Assembly: GCF_000986785.1 (NCBI RefSeq)
Contig: NZ_LAYY01000101.1
Span: 1-42,231 of the forward strand
DNA from: Mesobacillus campisalis
GTDB lineage: Bacteria; Bacillota; Bacilli; Bacillales; Cytobacillaceae
DNA: 42,231 nt
Direction: 5' to 3'
A program made the translations under genes and the position numbers. The notes beneath the pieces were generated by a model. It ran no database searches. It saw only the letters and a program-made list of their open reading frames with translations, and was not told the DNA's origin. Numbering within the stretch: the stretch's first letter is position 1; the number at the start of each line of letters is the position of its first letter. This document shows, piece by piece, positions 15,884 to 23,533 of the stretch.

Positions 15884-17431
15884 ATGGTGCAGCCATACCA
15901 GCACGAACACTTTACAAATTTTAAGGATGATAAAAATAAACAAGAGTATCTTCAAGGCTTAAAGACGGTAGAAGGATACATCGGCCGGGATTATGATCTT
16001 TTGATTGGCGGAGAGCGGATTTCGACGGAGGATAAGATTGTTTCCTTCAATCCTGCCAATAAGGAAGAGGTAATTGGCACAGTTGCAAAAGCGGATCGGG
16101 AGCTGGCCGAAAAGGCGATGCAGGCTGCGGTTGAAGCCTTCAAGACGTGGAAGAAGGCAAAGCCCGAGCTGCGGGCGGATGTTCTTTTCAAGGCTGCGGC
16201 GATCCTTCGCCGCCGCAAGCATGAATTTTCTGCTTTGCTTACCAAAGAAGCGGGTAAACCTTGGAATGAAGCGGATGCGGATACAGCGGAGGCTATTGAC
16301 TTCCTCGAGTATTACGCCCGCCAAATGCTCCTGATCAAAGATGGAGTACCGGTCCAGAGCCGTCCGAATGAATTCAACCGTTATGACTATATTCCGCTAG
16401 GGGTGGGAATCATTATTTCCCCGTGGAATTTCCCGCTTGCCATCATGGCAGGAACCACCGTTGCCGCAATTGTTGCCGGAAATACCGTCCTTTTAAAACC
16501 AGCCTCCACCACACCGGTTGTGGCAGCCAAATTTGTAGAGGTTATGGAAGAATCCGGCCTGCCAAAAGGAGTGCTTAATTTTGTCCCAGGCAGCGGTGCG
16601 GAAGTCGGCGACTATCTTGTTGACCATAAAGATACCCGCTTCATTTCCTTTACTGGCTCCCGGGATGTGGGGCTGCGCATTTATGAGCGGGCGTCTAAGC
16701 TGAGCGAAGGCCAAATCTGGCTGAAGCGGGTGATTGCGGAAATGGGCGGGAAGGATACCATCGTCGTTGACAGCGAGGCAGACCTTGAACTGGCGGCACA
16801 ATCGATTGTTTCTTCGGCTTTCGGTTTCTCCGGGCAAAAATGTTCCGCAGGATCCCGTGCCGTCGTTGTGGAGGATGTTTACGACCAGGTGCTTAATCGT
16901 GCGATTGAACTGACAAAACAGCTGAAAGTCGGCAATCCGGAAGAAGCTGTGACCAATATGGGACCAGTCATTGACCAGAGTGCATACAATAAAATCATGG
17001 AATATATCGAAATTGGCAGGAGTGAAGGGAGACTGGCTGCCGGCGGTGAAGGAGACGATTCAAAAGGCTATTTCATCCAGCCGACGATCATTGCCGACCT
17101 TGACCCGAAATCCCGGATCATGCAGGAAGAAATTTTTGGACCTGTTGTCGGTTTCAGCAAAGCGAGAGATTTTGACCATGCAATTGAAATTGCCAATAAC
17201 ACTGAATATGGCCTGACTGGAGCCGTCATTACCAGAAACCGCGATAAAATCCAGCAGGCGCGCGAAGACTTCCACGTAGGCAATCTTTATTTCAATCGCG
17301 GATGTACAGGTGCGATTGTCGGATACCAGCCATTTGGCGGATTTAACATGTCGGGCACCGACTCCAAAGCTGGAGGGCCGGACTACCTGCTCCTCCATAT
17401 GCAGGCGAAGACAACTTCAGAAATGTATTAG
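15884..17431 (+). CDS. rocA: 1-pyrroline-5-carboxylate (L-glutamate gamma-semialdehyde) dehydrogenase RocA
   Basis: A 515-residue aldehyde dehydrogenase, the exact usual length of Bacillus RocA. It oxidises glutamate semialdehyde to glutamate with NAD. Visible are the NAD-binding [16 protein letters not shown], the general-base Glu in VIAEMGGKD, the catalytic Cys in [14 protein letters not shown] and the C-terminal [14 protein letters not shown]. It completes the ornithine route started by rocD, which follows after about 80 nt. GGGAGGA precedes ATG 15884. Expression should need SigL and RocR. Confidence 0.95.
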   Translation: MVQPYQHEHFTNFKDDKNKQEYLQGLKTVEGYIGRDYDLLIGGERISTEDKIVSFNPANKEEVIGTVAKADRELAEKAMQAAVEAFKTWKKAKPELRADVLFKAAAILRRRKHEFSALLTKEAGKPWNEADADTAEAIDFLEYYARQMLLIKDGVPVQSRPNEFNRYDYIPLGVGIIISPWNFPLAIMAGTTVAAIVAGNTVLLKPASTTPVVAAKFVEVMEESGLPKGVLNFVPGSGAEVGDYLVDHKDTRFISFTGSRDVGLRIYERASKLSEGQIWLKRVIAEMGGKDTIVVDSEADLELAAQSIVSSAFGFSGQKCSAGSRAVVVEDVYDQVLNRAIELTKQLKVGNPEEAVTNMGPVIDQSAYNKIMEYIEIGRSEGRLAAGGEGDDSKGYFIQPTIIADLDPKSRIMQEEIFGPVVGFSKARDFDHAIEIANNTEYGLTGAVITRNRDKIQQAREDFHVGNLYFNRGCTGAIVGYQPFGGFNMSGTDSKAGGPDYLLLHMQAKTTSEMY

Positions 17432-17511
17432 AGCATGTATAGTTGAAGCCAGGTGGCCGTTAAGGCAAGGCTTCCTGGCATCGATAACAACGAACAGGGG
17501 AAGTGAAAAAC

Positions 17512-18720
17512 ATGGTTCAAAGCCAATCATCAAAGGAACTTATTGAACAGACTGATAAATATGGAGCCAATAATTATCACCCGCTGCCAATTGTCATTTC
17601 CAGGGCGGAAGGTGTCTGGGTGGAAGACCCTGAAGGCAATAGGTACATGGACATGCTTAGTGCTTATTCGGCTGTCAACCAGGGGCACCGCCATCCCAAA
17701 ATCATTCAGGCACTGAAGGACCAGGCAGACAGGGTTACCCTGACATCAAGAGCTTTTCATAATGACCAGCTTGGGCCTTGGTACGAGCGGATTTGCAAGC
17801 TTGCAAACAAAGAGATGGCCCTGCCTATGAATACAGGGGCAGAAGCGGTTGAAACGGCCATTAAAAGTGCTCGCCGCTGGGCTTATGATGTCAAGGGCGT
17901 GGCAGAAAACCAGGCGGAGATCATTGCCTGCATCGGCAACTTCCACGGCCGGACGATGGCGGCTGTATCCCTTTCCTCCGAAGCAGAGTACAAGCGTGGA
18001 TTTGGACCGATGCTCCCTGGAATTAAATTGATTCCTTACGGCGATCTTGAAGCGCTTAAAGCGGCGATTACCCCAAACACGGCTGCTTTTTTAATCGAGC
18101 CTATCCAGGGAGAGGCCGGCATTGTCATTCCCCGGGAAGGCTTCCTGAAAGAAGCTTTCGAGCTTTGCAAGCGGCAGAATGTCCTGTTTATTGCGGATGA
18201 AATCCAGGCAGGGCTTGCACGCTCAGGCAAAATGTTTGCCTGCGAGTGGGAAAATGTAGAACCGGACATGTACATTCTTGGCAAGGCTCTTGGAGGCGGA
18301 GTGTTCCCAATTTCCTGTGTGGTGGCCAATAAGGAAATCCTGGGCGTCTTCAATCCGGGCTCCCACGGCTCCACTTTTGGCGGAAATCCAATGGCCTGCG
18401 CCGTTTCCATTGCCGCACTTGATGTACTGGTTGACGAGAATCTTGCAGAACGTTCGCTCGAACTTGGCAGCTATTTTATGGGCAAGCTTGAGGAAATCCA
18501 TAGTTCTGCCATCAAGGAAGTTCGCGGCCGCGGGCTTTTCATTGGCGTCGAGCTGAATGAGCCGGCCCGCAAATACTGTGAAGCTCTAAAAGAGGAAGGC
18601 CTGCTGTGCAAGGAAACACATGATACCGTCATCCGTTTCGCCCCGCCACTTGTGATCACGAAAGAAGAGCTGGACTGGGCGATCGAAAGGATTCAGAAAG
18701 TATTGGGTGAGATCCAGTAA
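17512..18720 (+). CDS. rocD: Ornithine aminotransferase RocD
   Basis: A 402-residue class III PLP aminotransferase that converts ornithine and 2-oxoglutarate to glutamate semialdehyde and glutamate. [17 protein letters not shown] is the cofactor-phosphate region, [12 protein letters not shown] is typical, [14 protein letters not shown] carries the PLP Asp, and LGKALGGG contains the Schiff-base Lys. ATG 17512, with AGGGG upstream, is chosen over the in-frame GTG 17503. It is the second gene of the rocAD operon. In B. subtilis rocD instead heads rocDEF, so the arrangement differs. Confidence 0.94.
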   Translation: MVQSQSSKELIEQTDKYGANNYHPLPIVISRAEGVWVEDPEGNRYMDMLSAYSAVNQGHRHPKIIQALKDQADRVTLTSRAFHNDQLGPWYERICKLANKEMALPMNTGAEAVETAIKSARRWAYDVKGVAENQAEIIACIGNFHGRTMAAVSLSSEAEYKRGFGPMLPGIKLIPYGDLEALKAAITPNTAAFLIEPIQGEAGIVIPREGFLKEAFELCKRQNVLFIADEIQAGLARSGKMFACEWENVEPDMYILGKALGGGVFPISCVVANKEILGVFNPGSHGSTFGGNPMACAVSIAALDVLVDENLAERSLELGSYFMGKLEEIHSSAIKEVRGRGLFIGVELNEPARKYCEALKEEGLLCKETHDTVIRFAPPLVITKEELDWAIERIQKVLGEIQ

Positions 18721-18727
18721 GGAAATC

Positions 18728-18773
18728 AAAAGACAGGGACGCGGGGGAAAGTGACGCGTTCCTGTCTTTTTTT
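18728..18773 (+). terminator. Intrinsic terminator of rocAD
   Basis: AAAGACAGGGACGCG pairs with CGCGTTCCTGTCTTT, with a small loop and one mismatch, and ends in a seven-T run. Confidence 0.85.
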
Positions 18774-18810
18774 GCTTCGGAAGGGTGTAGAGGCGAGTTT
18801 TTGGGGAGGT

Positions 18811-19221
18811 TTGGGAATTTCGGGTACTTATGGGAAGCGTCAGAACCTTTTTTTGGTGGGTGGTGTGAATATTGGGTACTGAGGAGGAGTATCAGAGCCC
18901 TTTTTTGGTGGATTGGAAGAATTTTGGGGCACTGATGAGGTGTGTCAGATACCTTTTTTGGTGTTTTGCATGAATTTTAAGTACTGAGGAGAGGTTTCAG
19001 AGCCCTTTTTTGATGGTTTGCATGAATTTCGGGTACTGATGGGGAGTGTCAGATACCTTTTTTGGTGATTTGCGTGAATTTTGGGTTCCGAGGACAAGTC
19101 TCAGATACCTTTTTTGATGGCTAGCATGGATTTCGGGTTCTGAGAGCACGCCTCAACGTCTGTTTTTCAGCATTCCAAAGATTTTAAGGCCAGGAGAGCA
19201 TCTCTCAAGGCCTTTGTTCAT
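18811..19221. repeat. Array of about eight 52-nt units, each a terminator-like hairpin
   Basis: Aligned unit starts (GGGTACTGA or equivalents) are at 18822, 18874, 18927, 18979, 19031, 19083, 19135 and about 19186, so the period is 52-53 nt. A typical unit has GGTACTGA, 8-10 nt, then TCAGATACC and TTTTTT, so CTGA/TCAG and GG/CC can pair and the stem is followed by T6. The units are diverged, and the last two are most degraded. No ORF with a ribosome site lies here. Its period and design match the array at 1-180. Confidence 0.85.
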
Positions 19222-19275
19222 CAAGGATAGCGCACTTTCGTTAACAGCCAGCTCCACCCAAATTCCTTCCTAATA

Positions 19276-19419
19276 TTATTTCCGCTCAAGACCTGCTCTC
19301 ATAAAAGCGATTCTTCTCAGGGAGGCGCTGCTGAAATCTGCATGGCTTCTGGTCTGCAGCCTTTCCCTGATTTGATTTTTCCCTTGCAAAGGCTGGTATT
19401 TTGAATCATAGGGTTCCAT
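19276..19419 (-). CDS. Small hypothetical protein, 47 residues
   Basis: The ATG at 19419 has a strong GAGAGGAGG site 8 nt upstream, which is the main support for a real gene. The product is polar and basic (MEPYDSKYQPLQGKNQIRER at the start, ending MRAGLERK), with no membrane segment or recognised domain. A longer in-frame ORF to 19488 lacks a ribosome site. Confidence 0.5.
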   Translation of the reverse strand: MEPYDSKYQPLQGKNQIRERLQTRSHADFSSASLRRIAFMRAGLERK

Positions 19420-19554
19420 TTGAAAATCCTCCTCTCTTTTTTTTATTTTGCTCATGTGTGGCAAACTGAAACCTTCCGCATCATTCATCCGTAATTAAAG
19501 ATGAAAGTTCTTTTGGCGGATTAATTTAAAATCTAAGGGAATACATCTTTATAG

Positions 19555-19653
19555 TAGAGGGAGTAACTGCCTGAAATATACTTTCAGGATCCAAAGCCGT
19601 CACCCGGACTGATGTCCCGGCTTTGGAAACTTTCCGGGTTTTGTGAGACTCTA
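19555..19653 (+). ncRNA. yybP-ykoY manganese riboswitch
   Basis: The hallmarks are present in order: GAGGGAGTAACTGCC (5' P1 and conserved GGGAGUA), a CCTGAAA...TTTCAGG hairpin, CCAAAGCCGTCA followed by a hairpin and CCGGCTTTGGAAAC, and GTGAGACTCTA closing P1 (TAGAG 19555-19559 with CTCTA 19649-19653). The middle section parallels the B. subtilis ykoY leader closely. It lies 136 nt before a P-type ATPase start. Members of this class bind Mn2+ and switch on Mn2+ efflux genes. The expression platform between 19654 and the ribosome site is not obvious to me. Confidence 0.87.
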
Positions 19654-19789
19654 TGGCGCTGGCTGTAGGGTCTTTCCTAATTTGATAAAATTCCTGGTAA
19701 AAAGTGATACTAATGTCAATTGTGTGTCTAGGCCCGATCAGCTAGGCTGTAGCATATATGAAAGCCGAATTGGAAGGAGATGTTCCAAC

Positions 19790-22387
19790 GTGAATGACTT
19801 TTTTAGGAAAACATCGGAAGAAGTACTGAACGATTTGGAAGTGACCCAAAAAGGCCTGACGGCTGAGGAGGTGGAAAGAAGGCGGGAGCAGTATGGGTTT
19901 AACGAATTGGCAGAGGAAAAGCGTAAAACCGCTTTTCAGGTGTTCCTTGAGCAATTTAAAGACTTCCTCGTCATCATCCTGATTGCAGCCGCCTTAATCT
20001 CAGCCTTTTTGGGCGAGCTTGAAAGCACGATCGTCATCGTGGTTGTCGTCATCCTTAATGCGGTTCTGGGCACGGTCCAGCACCGCAAAGCAGAGCAAAG
20101 CCTAAACAGCCTGAAGGCTTTATCGTCGCCAACTGCTAAGGTCCTCCGAGATGCACAGAAGGTTGAAATTCCCTCAAGGGAAATCGTCGTTGGTGATATT
20201 CTTTATCTCGATGCAGGAGATTTTGTCTCTGCCGACGGAAGGATCCTTGAGAACCACAGCCTGCAGGTGAACGAAAGCTCGCTGACAGGCGAATCATTGA
20301 GTGTGCTGAAGGAAACCGGGAAAATCGACCAGGAAGATGTTCCGATCGGCGACAAGAAAAATATGGTGTTTTCAGGCAGCTTTGTTACATATGGCAGGGG
20401 AGTTGTCGTCGTTACCAGCACCGGAATGAACACCGAGATTGGCAAAATCGCCAATTTGCTGGAGTCGGCGAAAGATAAGAAAACACCGCTGCAAAACAGC
20501 CTGGACCAGTTTGGCAAAAAGCTGGCGATTGCCATCATAGCCCTTGCCATCATCATATTTGCGCTTGACCTGTTCAGAGGCAATGACCTGGTTGATTCAT
20601 TCATGTTTGCCGTTGCACTGGCCGTCGCCGCCATTCCGGAGGCACTAAGTTCTATCGTAACGATCGTCCTCGCTTTCGGAACGCAGAAGATGGCGAAGCA
20701 AAATGCAATCGTAAGGAAGCTTCATGCAGTCGAAAGCCTTGGCAGCATCTCGGTGATCTGTTCCGATAAAACAGGAACGCTTACCCAGAACAAGATGACG
20801 GTGCAAAAAGTTTATGTGGATAACAGGGTGGTTGAGCATGACAAGCTGGATTTGAAAAATCCGGTTGAAGAGCGGCTGCTTTTAATGTCCCTGTTATGCA
20901 ACGATTCCGTTACGATTGAACAAAAGGAAATTGGCGATCCTACCGAGGTCGCGCTCGTTAATTTCGGTGAGGGGTATCAGTACGATGAACTGAAGATCAG
21001 GAAAGAGTATCCGCGCATCGGGGAGCTGCCTTTTGACTCGGACCGGAAGCTGATGAGTACGGTGAACAAGTATGAAGGCAAATCCTATATGGTGACAAAA
21101 GGGGCGCTTGATGTCCTGCTTTCGAGGATCGTCAAAATCGAGACTAGCGAAGGTGTTTATGATTTTACCGATAAACACAGGAAGGAAATTGAAGAAATCA
21201 ACCGTAGCTTCTCGAACGATGGCCTCAGGGTGCTGGGTTTCGCCTACAAGGAAGTGAAGGATGGAGACATCAGCTTTGATGACGAGAATGGGCTGACTTT
21301 TGCTGGCCTCATTTCGATGATGGACCCTCCGAGGGAAGAGTCGTATGATGCTGTGGCAGCCTGTATTGAAGCCGGCATTAAGCCTGTCATGATCACTGGG
21401 GACCACAAAATCACCGCAGCCGCCATAGCCAGGCAGATTGGCATTTTAATGGATGAGTCTGAGGCGGTGGAAGGGTCTGAAGTGGAAAAATGGAGCGATG
21501 AAAAACTGAAGGAAAAGGTAGCCGGCATCTCTGTTTACGCCCGCGTTTCCCCCGAGCACAAAATCAGGATTGTCAAGGCGTGGCAGGAAAAAGGGAATGT
21601 GGTTGCCATGACAGGGGACGGGGTCAATGACGGCCCTGCGCTGAAGCAGGCTGACATCGGGGTGGCGATGGGCATCACCGGTACGGAGGTTGCCAAGGAA
21701 GCGTCTTCGATGGTGCTGACGGATGATAATTTCTCCACCATTGTAAAAGCAATTTCAAATGGCCGCAGCATTTATGCGAACATCCAGAATTCAATCCGCT
21801 TCCTGCTTGCGGGGAATACAGGCGGAGTCCTGGCTGTCCTTTACGCTTCACTTCTGGCTTTACCGGTCCCGTTCGCTGCTGTCCATTTATTGTTCATAAA
21901 CCTGCTGACGGACAGCCTGCCTGCAATAGCCATCGGCCTGGAACCGCACCAGAAAAATATCATGAAGGAAAAACCGCGTGATATCCACGTTCCGCTTCTG
22001 AATAAATCCTTTGCCCGCCGGGTACTTGTGGAAGGGCTGCTGATTGCAGCAGCCACATTAACTGCTTTCCATATCGGCCTGGCTAAAGGGAGCCATATGC
22101 TTGCGATGACGATGGCCTTTTCTACCCTGTGCCTTGCCCGGCTGTTCCATGGCTTTAATGCCAGAAGCCGGCAGTCATTGTTCAAAATAGGGCTGTTTAC
22201 CAATAAATATCTCTGGCTGGCTGTTATAGTTGGCGTTGTGCTGCTGCATCTTGTACTCCTTCTGCCGCCTCTGATGGGAGTATTCGAAGTTGCGCCTTTG
22301 ACTCCTGGCCAGTTTGGAACCATTTATGCCCTTGCGCTGTCGCCGCTTGTGCTGATTCAGCTGTACAAGGTTCTTTTCATAAAATAG
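19790..22387 (+). CDS. P2-type cation-transporting ATPase, probable Mn2+/Ca2+ exporter
   Basis: An 865-residue P-type ATPase. Visible are the actuator motif SLTGES, the phosphorylation site CSDKTGTLTQNK, KGALDVLL in the nucleotide domain, and TGDGVNDGPALKQADIGVAMG, with about ten membrane helices. Overall form is SERCA/PMR1-like. The helix-4 ion site reads AAIPEALSSIVT rather than the PEGLPA of YloB-type pumps. A yybP-ykoY riboswitch upstream points to Mn2+-induced expression, as known for such pumps in Lactococcus (YoaB) and Streptococcus (MgtA). Ca2+ transport remains possible. The GTG start at 19790 follows AAGGAG by 10 nt, and upstream codons would run into the leader RNA. Confidence 0.9.
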   Translation: MNDFFRKTSEEVLNDLEVTQKGLTAEEVERRREQYGFNELAEEKRKTAFQVFLEQFKDFLVIILIAAALISAFLGELESTIVIVVVVILNAVLGTVQHRKAEQSLNSLKALSSPTAKVLRDAQKVEIPSREIVVGDILYLDAGDFVSADGRILENHSLQVNESSLTGESLSVLKETGKIDQEDVPIGDKKNMVFSGSFVTYGRGVVVVTSTGMNTEIGKIANLLESAKDKKTPLQNSLDQFGKKLAIAIIALAIIIFALDLFRGNDLVDSFMFAVALAVAAIPEALSSIVTIVLAFGTQKMAKQNAIVRKLHAVESLGSISVICSDKTGTLTQNKMTVQKVYVDNRVVEHDKLDLKNPVEERLLLMSLLCNDSVTIEQKEIGDPTEVALVNFGEGYQYDELKIRKEYPRIGELPFDSDRKLMSTVNKYEGKSYMVTKGALDVLLSRIVKIETSEGVYDFTDKHRKEIEEINRSFSNDGLRVLGFAYKEVKDGDISFDDENGLTFAGLISMMDPPREESYDAVAACIEAGIKPVMITGDHKITAAAIARQIGILMDESEAVEGSEVEKWSDEKLKEKVAGISVYARVSPEHKIRIVKAWQEKGNVVAMTGDGVNDGPALKQADIGVAMGITGTEVAKEASSMVLTDDNFSTIVKAISNGRSIYANIQNSIRFLLAGNTGGVLAVLYASLLALPVPFAAVHLLFINLLTDSLPAIAIGLEPHQKNIMKEKPRDIHVPLLNKSFARRVLVEGLLIAAATLTAFHIGLAKGSHMLAMTMAFSTLCLARLFHGFNARSRQSLFKIGLFTNKYLWLAVIVGVVLLHLVLLLPPLMGVFEVAPLTPGQFGTIYALALSPLVLIQLYKVLFIK

Positions 22388-22394
22388 AAGCTGT

Positions 22395-22430
22395 GCCTGC
22401 ACCTGATGGAAAAGGGGCAGGTCTTTTTTT
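22395..22430 (+). terminator. Intrinsic terminator of the ATPase gene
   Basis: CCTGCACC pairs with GGGGCAGG with one mismatch across about 10 nt and is followed by TCTTTTTTT. Confidence 0.75.
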
Positions 22431-22496
22431 GAAACCAATCTGGAGGTATGCACGTCTATAATAGTCAGAATGGTATTTTAAGAGGGAGAGTCAGCT

Positions 22497-23405
22497 ATGA
22501 GAATGTTTAAAACTTTTACGTTGTCCTTATTGCTGTTGTTTTTAGTTCTGGGGAGTGCAGGAATGGCATTTGCCTCCAATAATGATGAGGAAAGCATTAA
22601 TGAAAAGTTCGGCTTGCCGATTGTTGTATATGGGGAAGCGTTGTCCCAGGCGCAAAAAGATGAGGTCAGAAGGCTTCTTAACGTCAACGACCCTGAAAAG
22701 GTGAAGGAGATTACTGTTACAGGGGAAGACCTGGTTTATTATATAAAAGGAGATCGTCACTCCAATATGTATTCTTCCGCCAAAATCACAAGGAAAGATG
22801 CTGGTGAAGGTCTTGTTGTCAACCAGGTCACACCGGAGAATATTACGGAAGTAACCGATGAAATGTATGCAAATGCCCTGCTGACAGCTGGCATTCAGGA
22901 TGCCGTTGTCGATGTGGCTTCACCGGTGAAGGTGAGCGGCCACTCCGCACTTGTCGGCATTTATAAGGCCTACGATGAAGGCGAAGGAGCAGAGCTCAGC
23001 AAGGAACGTACAGAAGTAGCCAATGAAGAGCTGAATCTTGCCACCGACCTGGCCAAGAAAGAAGGACTGGACCAGGACAAAGTGAGTGAGCTTTTAACCG
23101 AAATCAAAAAGGAGATTGCGGAGCAAAACCCGGCTACAAAAGAGGACATCGAGCAGATTGTGGATGAAAAGCTGAAAACCCTGGAAATTTCCTTGAGTGA
23201 GCAGGACCGCCAGCTGTTGATTGACCTGTTTGAAAAAATGCGGAACCTGAACATCAATTTTGGCAATGTCAAATCACAGCTTGAAAACCTGACCCAGGAT
23301 ATCCAGCAGCGGATCGGCGATGCCGTGGGTGACGAAGGATTCCTCCAGACAGTATCCAACTTCTTTAAAGACCTGATCGAAAAAATTAGAAATGCTTTCT
23401 CATAA
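22497..23405 (+). CDS. ypuA: DUF1002 exported protein (YpuA-like)
   Basis: A 302-residue secreted protein with a Sec signal peptide (basic MRMFK, hydrophobic core, cleavage near MAFAS). The DUF1002 domain follows: GLPIVVYGEALSQAQKDEVRRLL, an IT.TGEDL...YI segment, SSAKI and the NAL.TAGI.DA.V.VASPV.VSGHSAL region. The C-terminal 120 residues are helical and charged and may form a coiled coil. B. subtilis YpuA is the same type and length, and its function is not established. GGGAG precedes the ATG by 8 nt. Confidence 0.87.
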   Translation: MRMFKTFTLSLLLLFLVLGSAGMAFASNNDEESINEKFGLPIVVYGEALSQAQKDEVRRLLNVNDPEKVKEITVTGEDLVYYIKGDRHSNMYSSAKITRKDAGEGLVVNQVTPENITEVTDEMYANALLTAGIQDAVVDVASPVKVSGHSALVGIYKAYDEGEGAELSKERTEVANEELNLATDLAKKEGLDQDKVSELLTEIKKEIAEQNPATKEDIEQIVDEKLKTLEISLSEQDRQLLIDLFEKMRNLNINFGNVKSQLENLTQDIQQRIGDAVGDEGFLQTVSNFFKDLIEKIRNAFS

Positions 23406-23419
23406 AACGAATGAATTGA

Positions 23420-23463
23420 AAAACACCGGACCAAGTGATTACACTGTGTCCGGTGTTTTTTTT
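23420..23463 (+). terminator. Intrinsic terminator of ypuA
   Basis: AAACACCGGAC pairs with GTCCGGTGTTT and is followed by T8. Confidence 0.9.
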
Positions 23464-23465
23464 AA

Positions 23466-23514
23466 GGGGTCAGGCACTCTGTGATGCTTTAAATCGCTGC
23501 ATGGGGTCAGGCAC
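23466..23514. repeat. Two copies of the GGGGTCAGGCAC dispersed repeat
   Basis: GGGGTCAGGCACTCTG occurs at 23466 and again 37 nt later at 23503. The first copy continues GTGATGCTTTAAA, nearly the same as the flank at 26345 (GTGGTGCTTTAAA). It separates the convergent ypuA and adhE genes. Confidence 0.8.
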
Positions 23515-23533
23515 TCTGCACCACTTTAATGCG

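Noticed and set aside
19643-19789. N-terminal extension of the P-type ATPase
   Set aside because: It would translate the end of the riboswitch aptamer and its platform and has no ribosome site. GTG 19790 with AAGGAG matches the family start.
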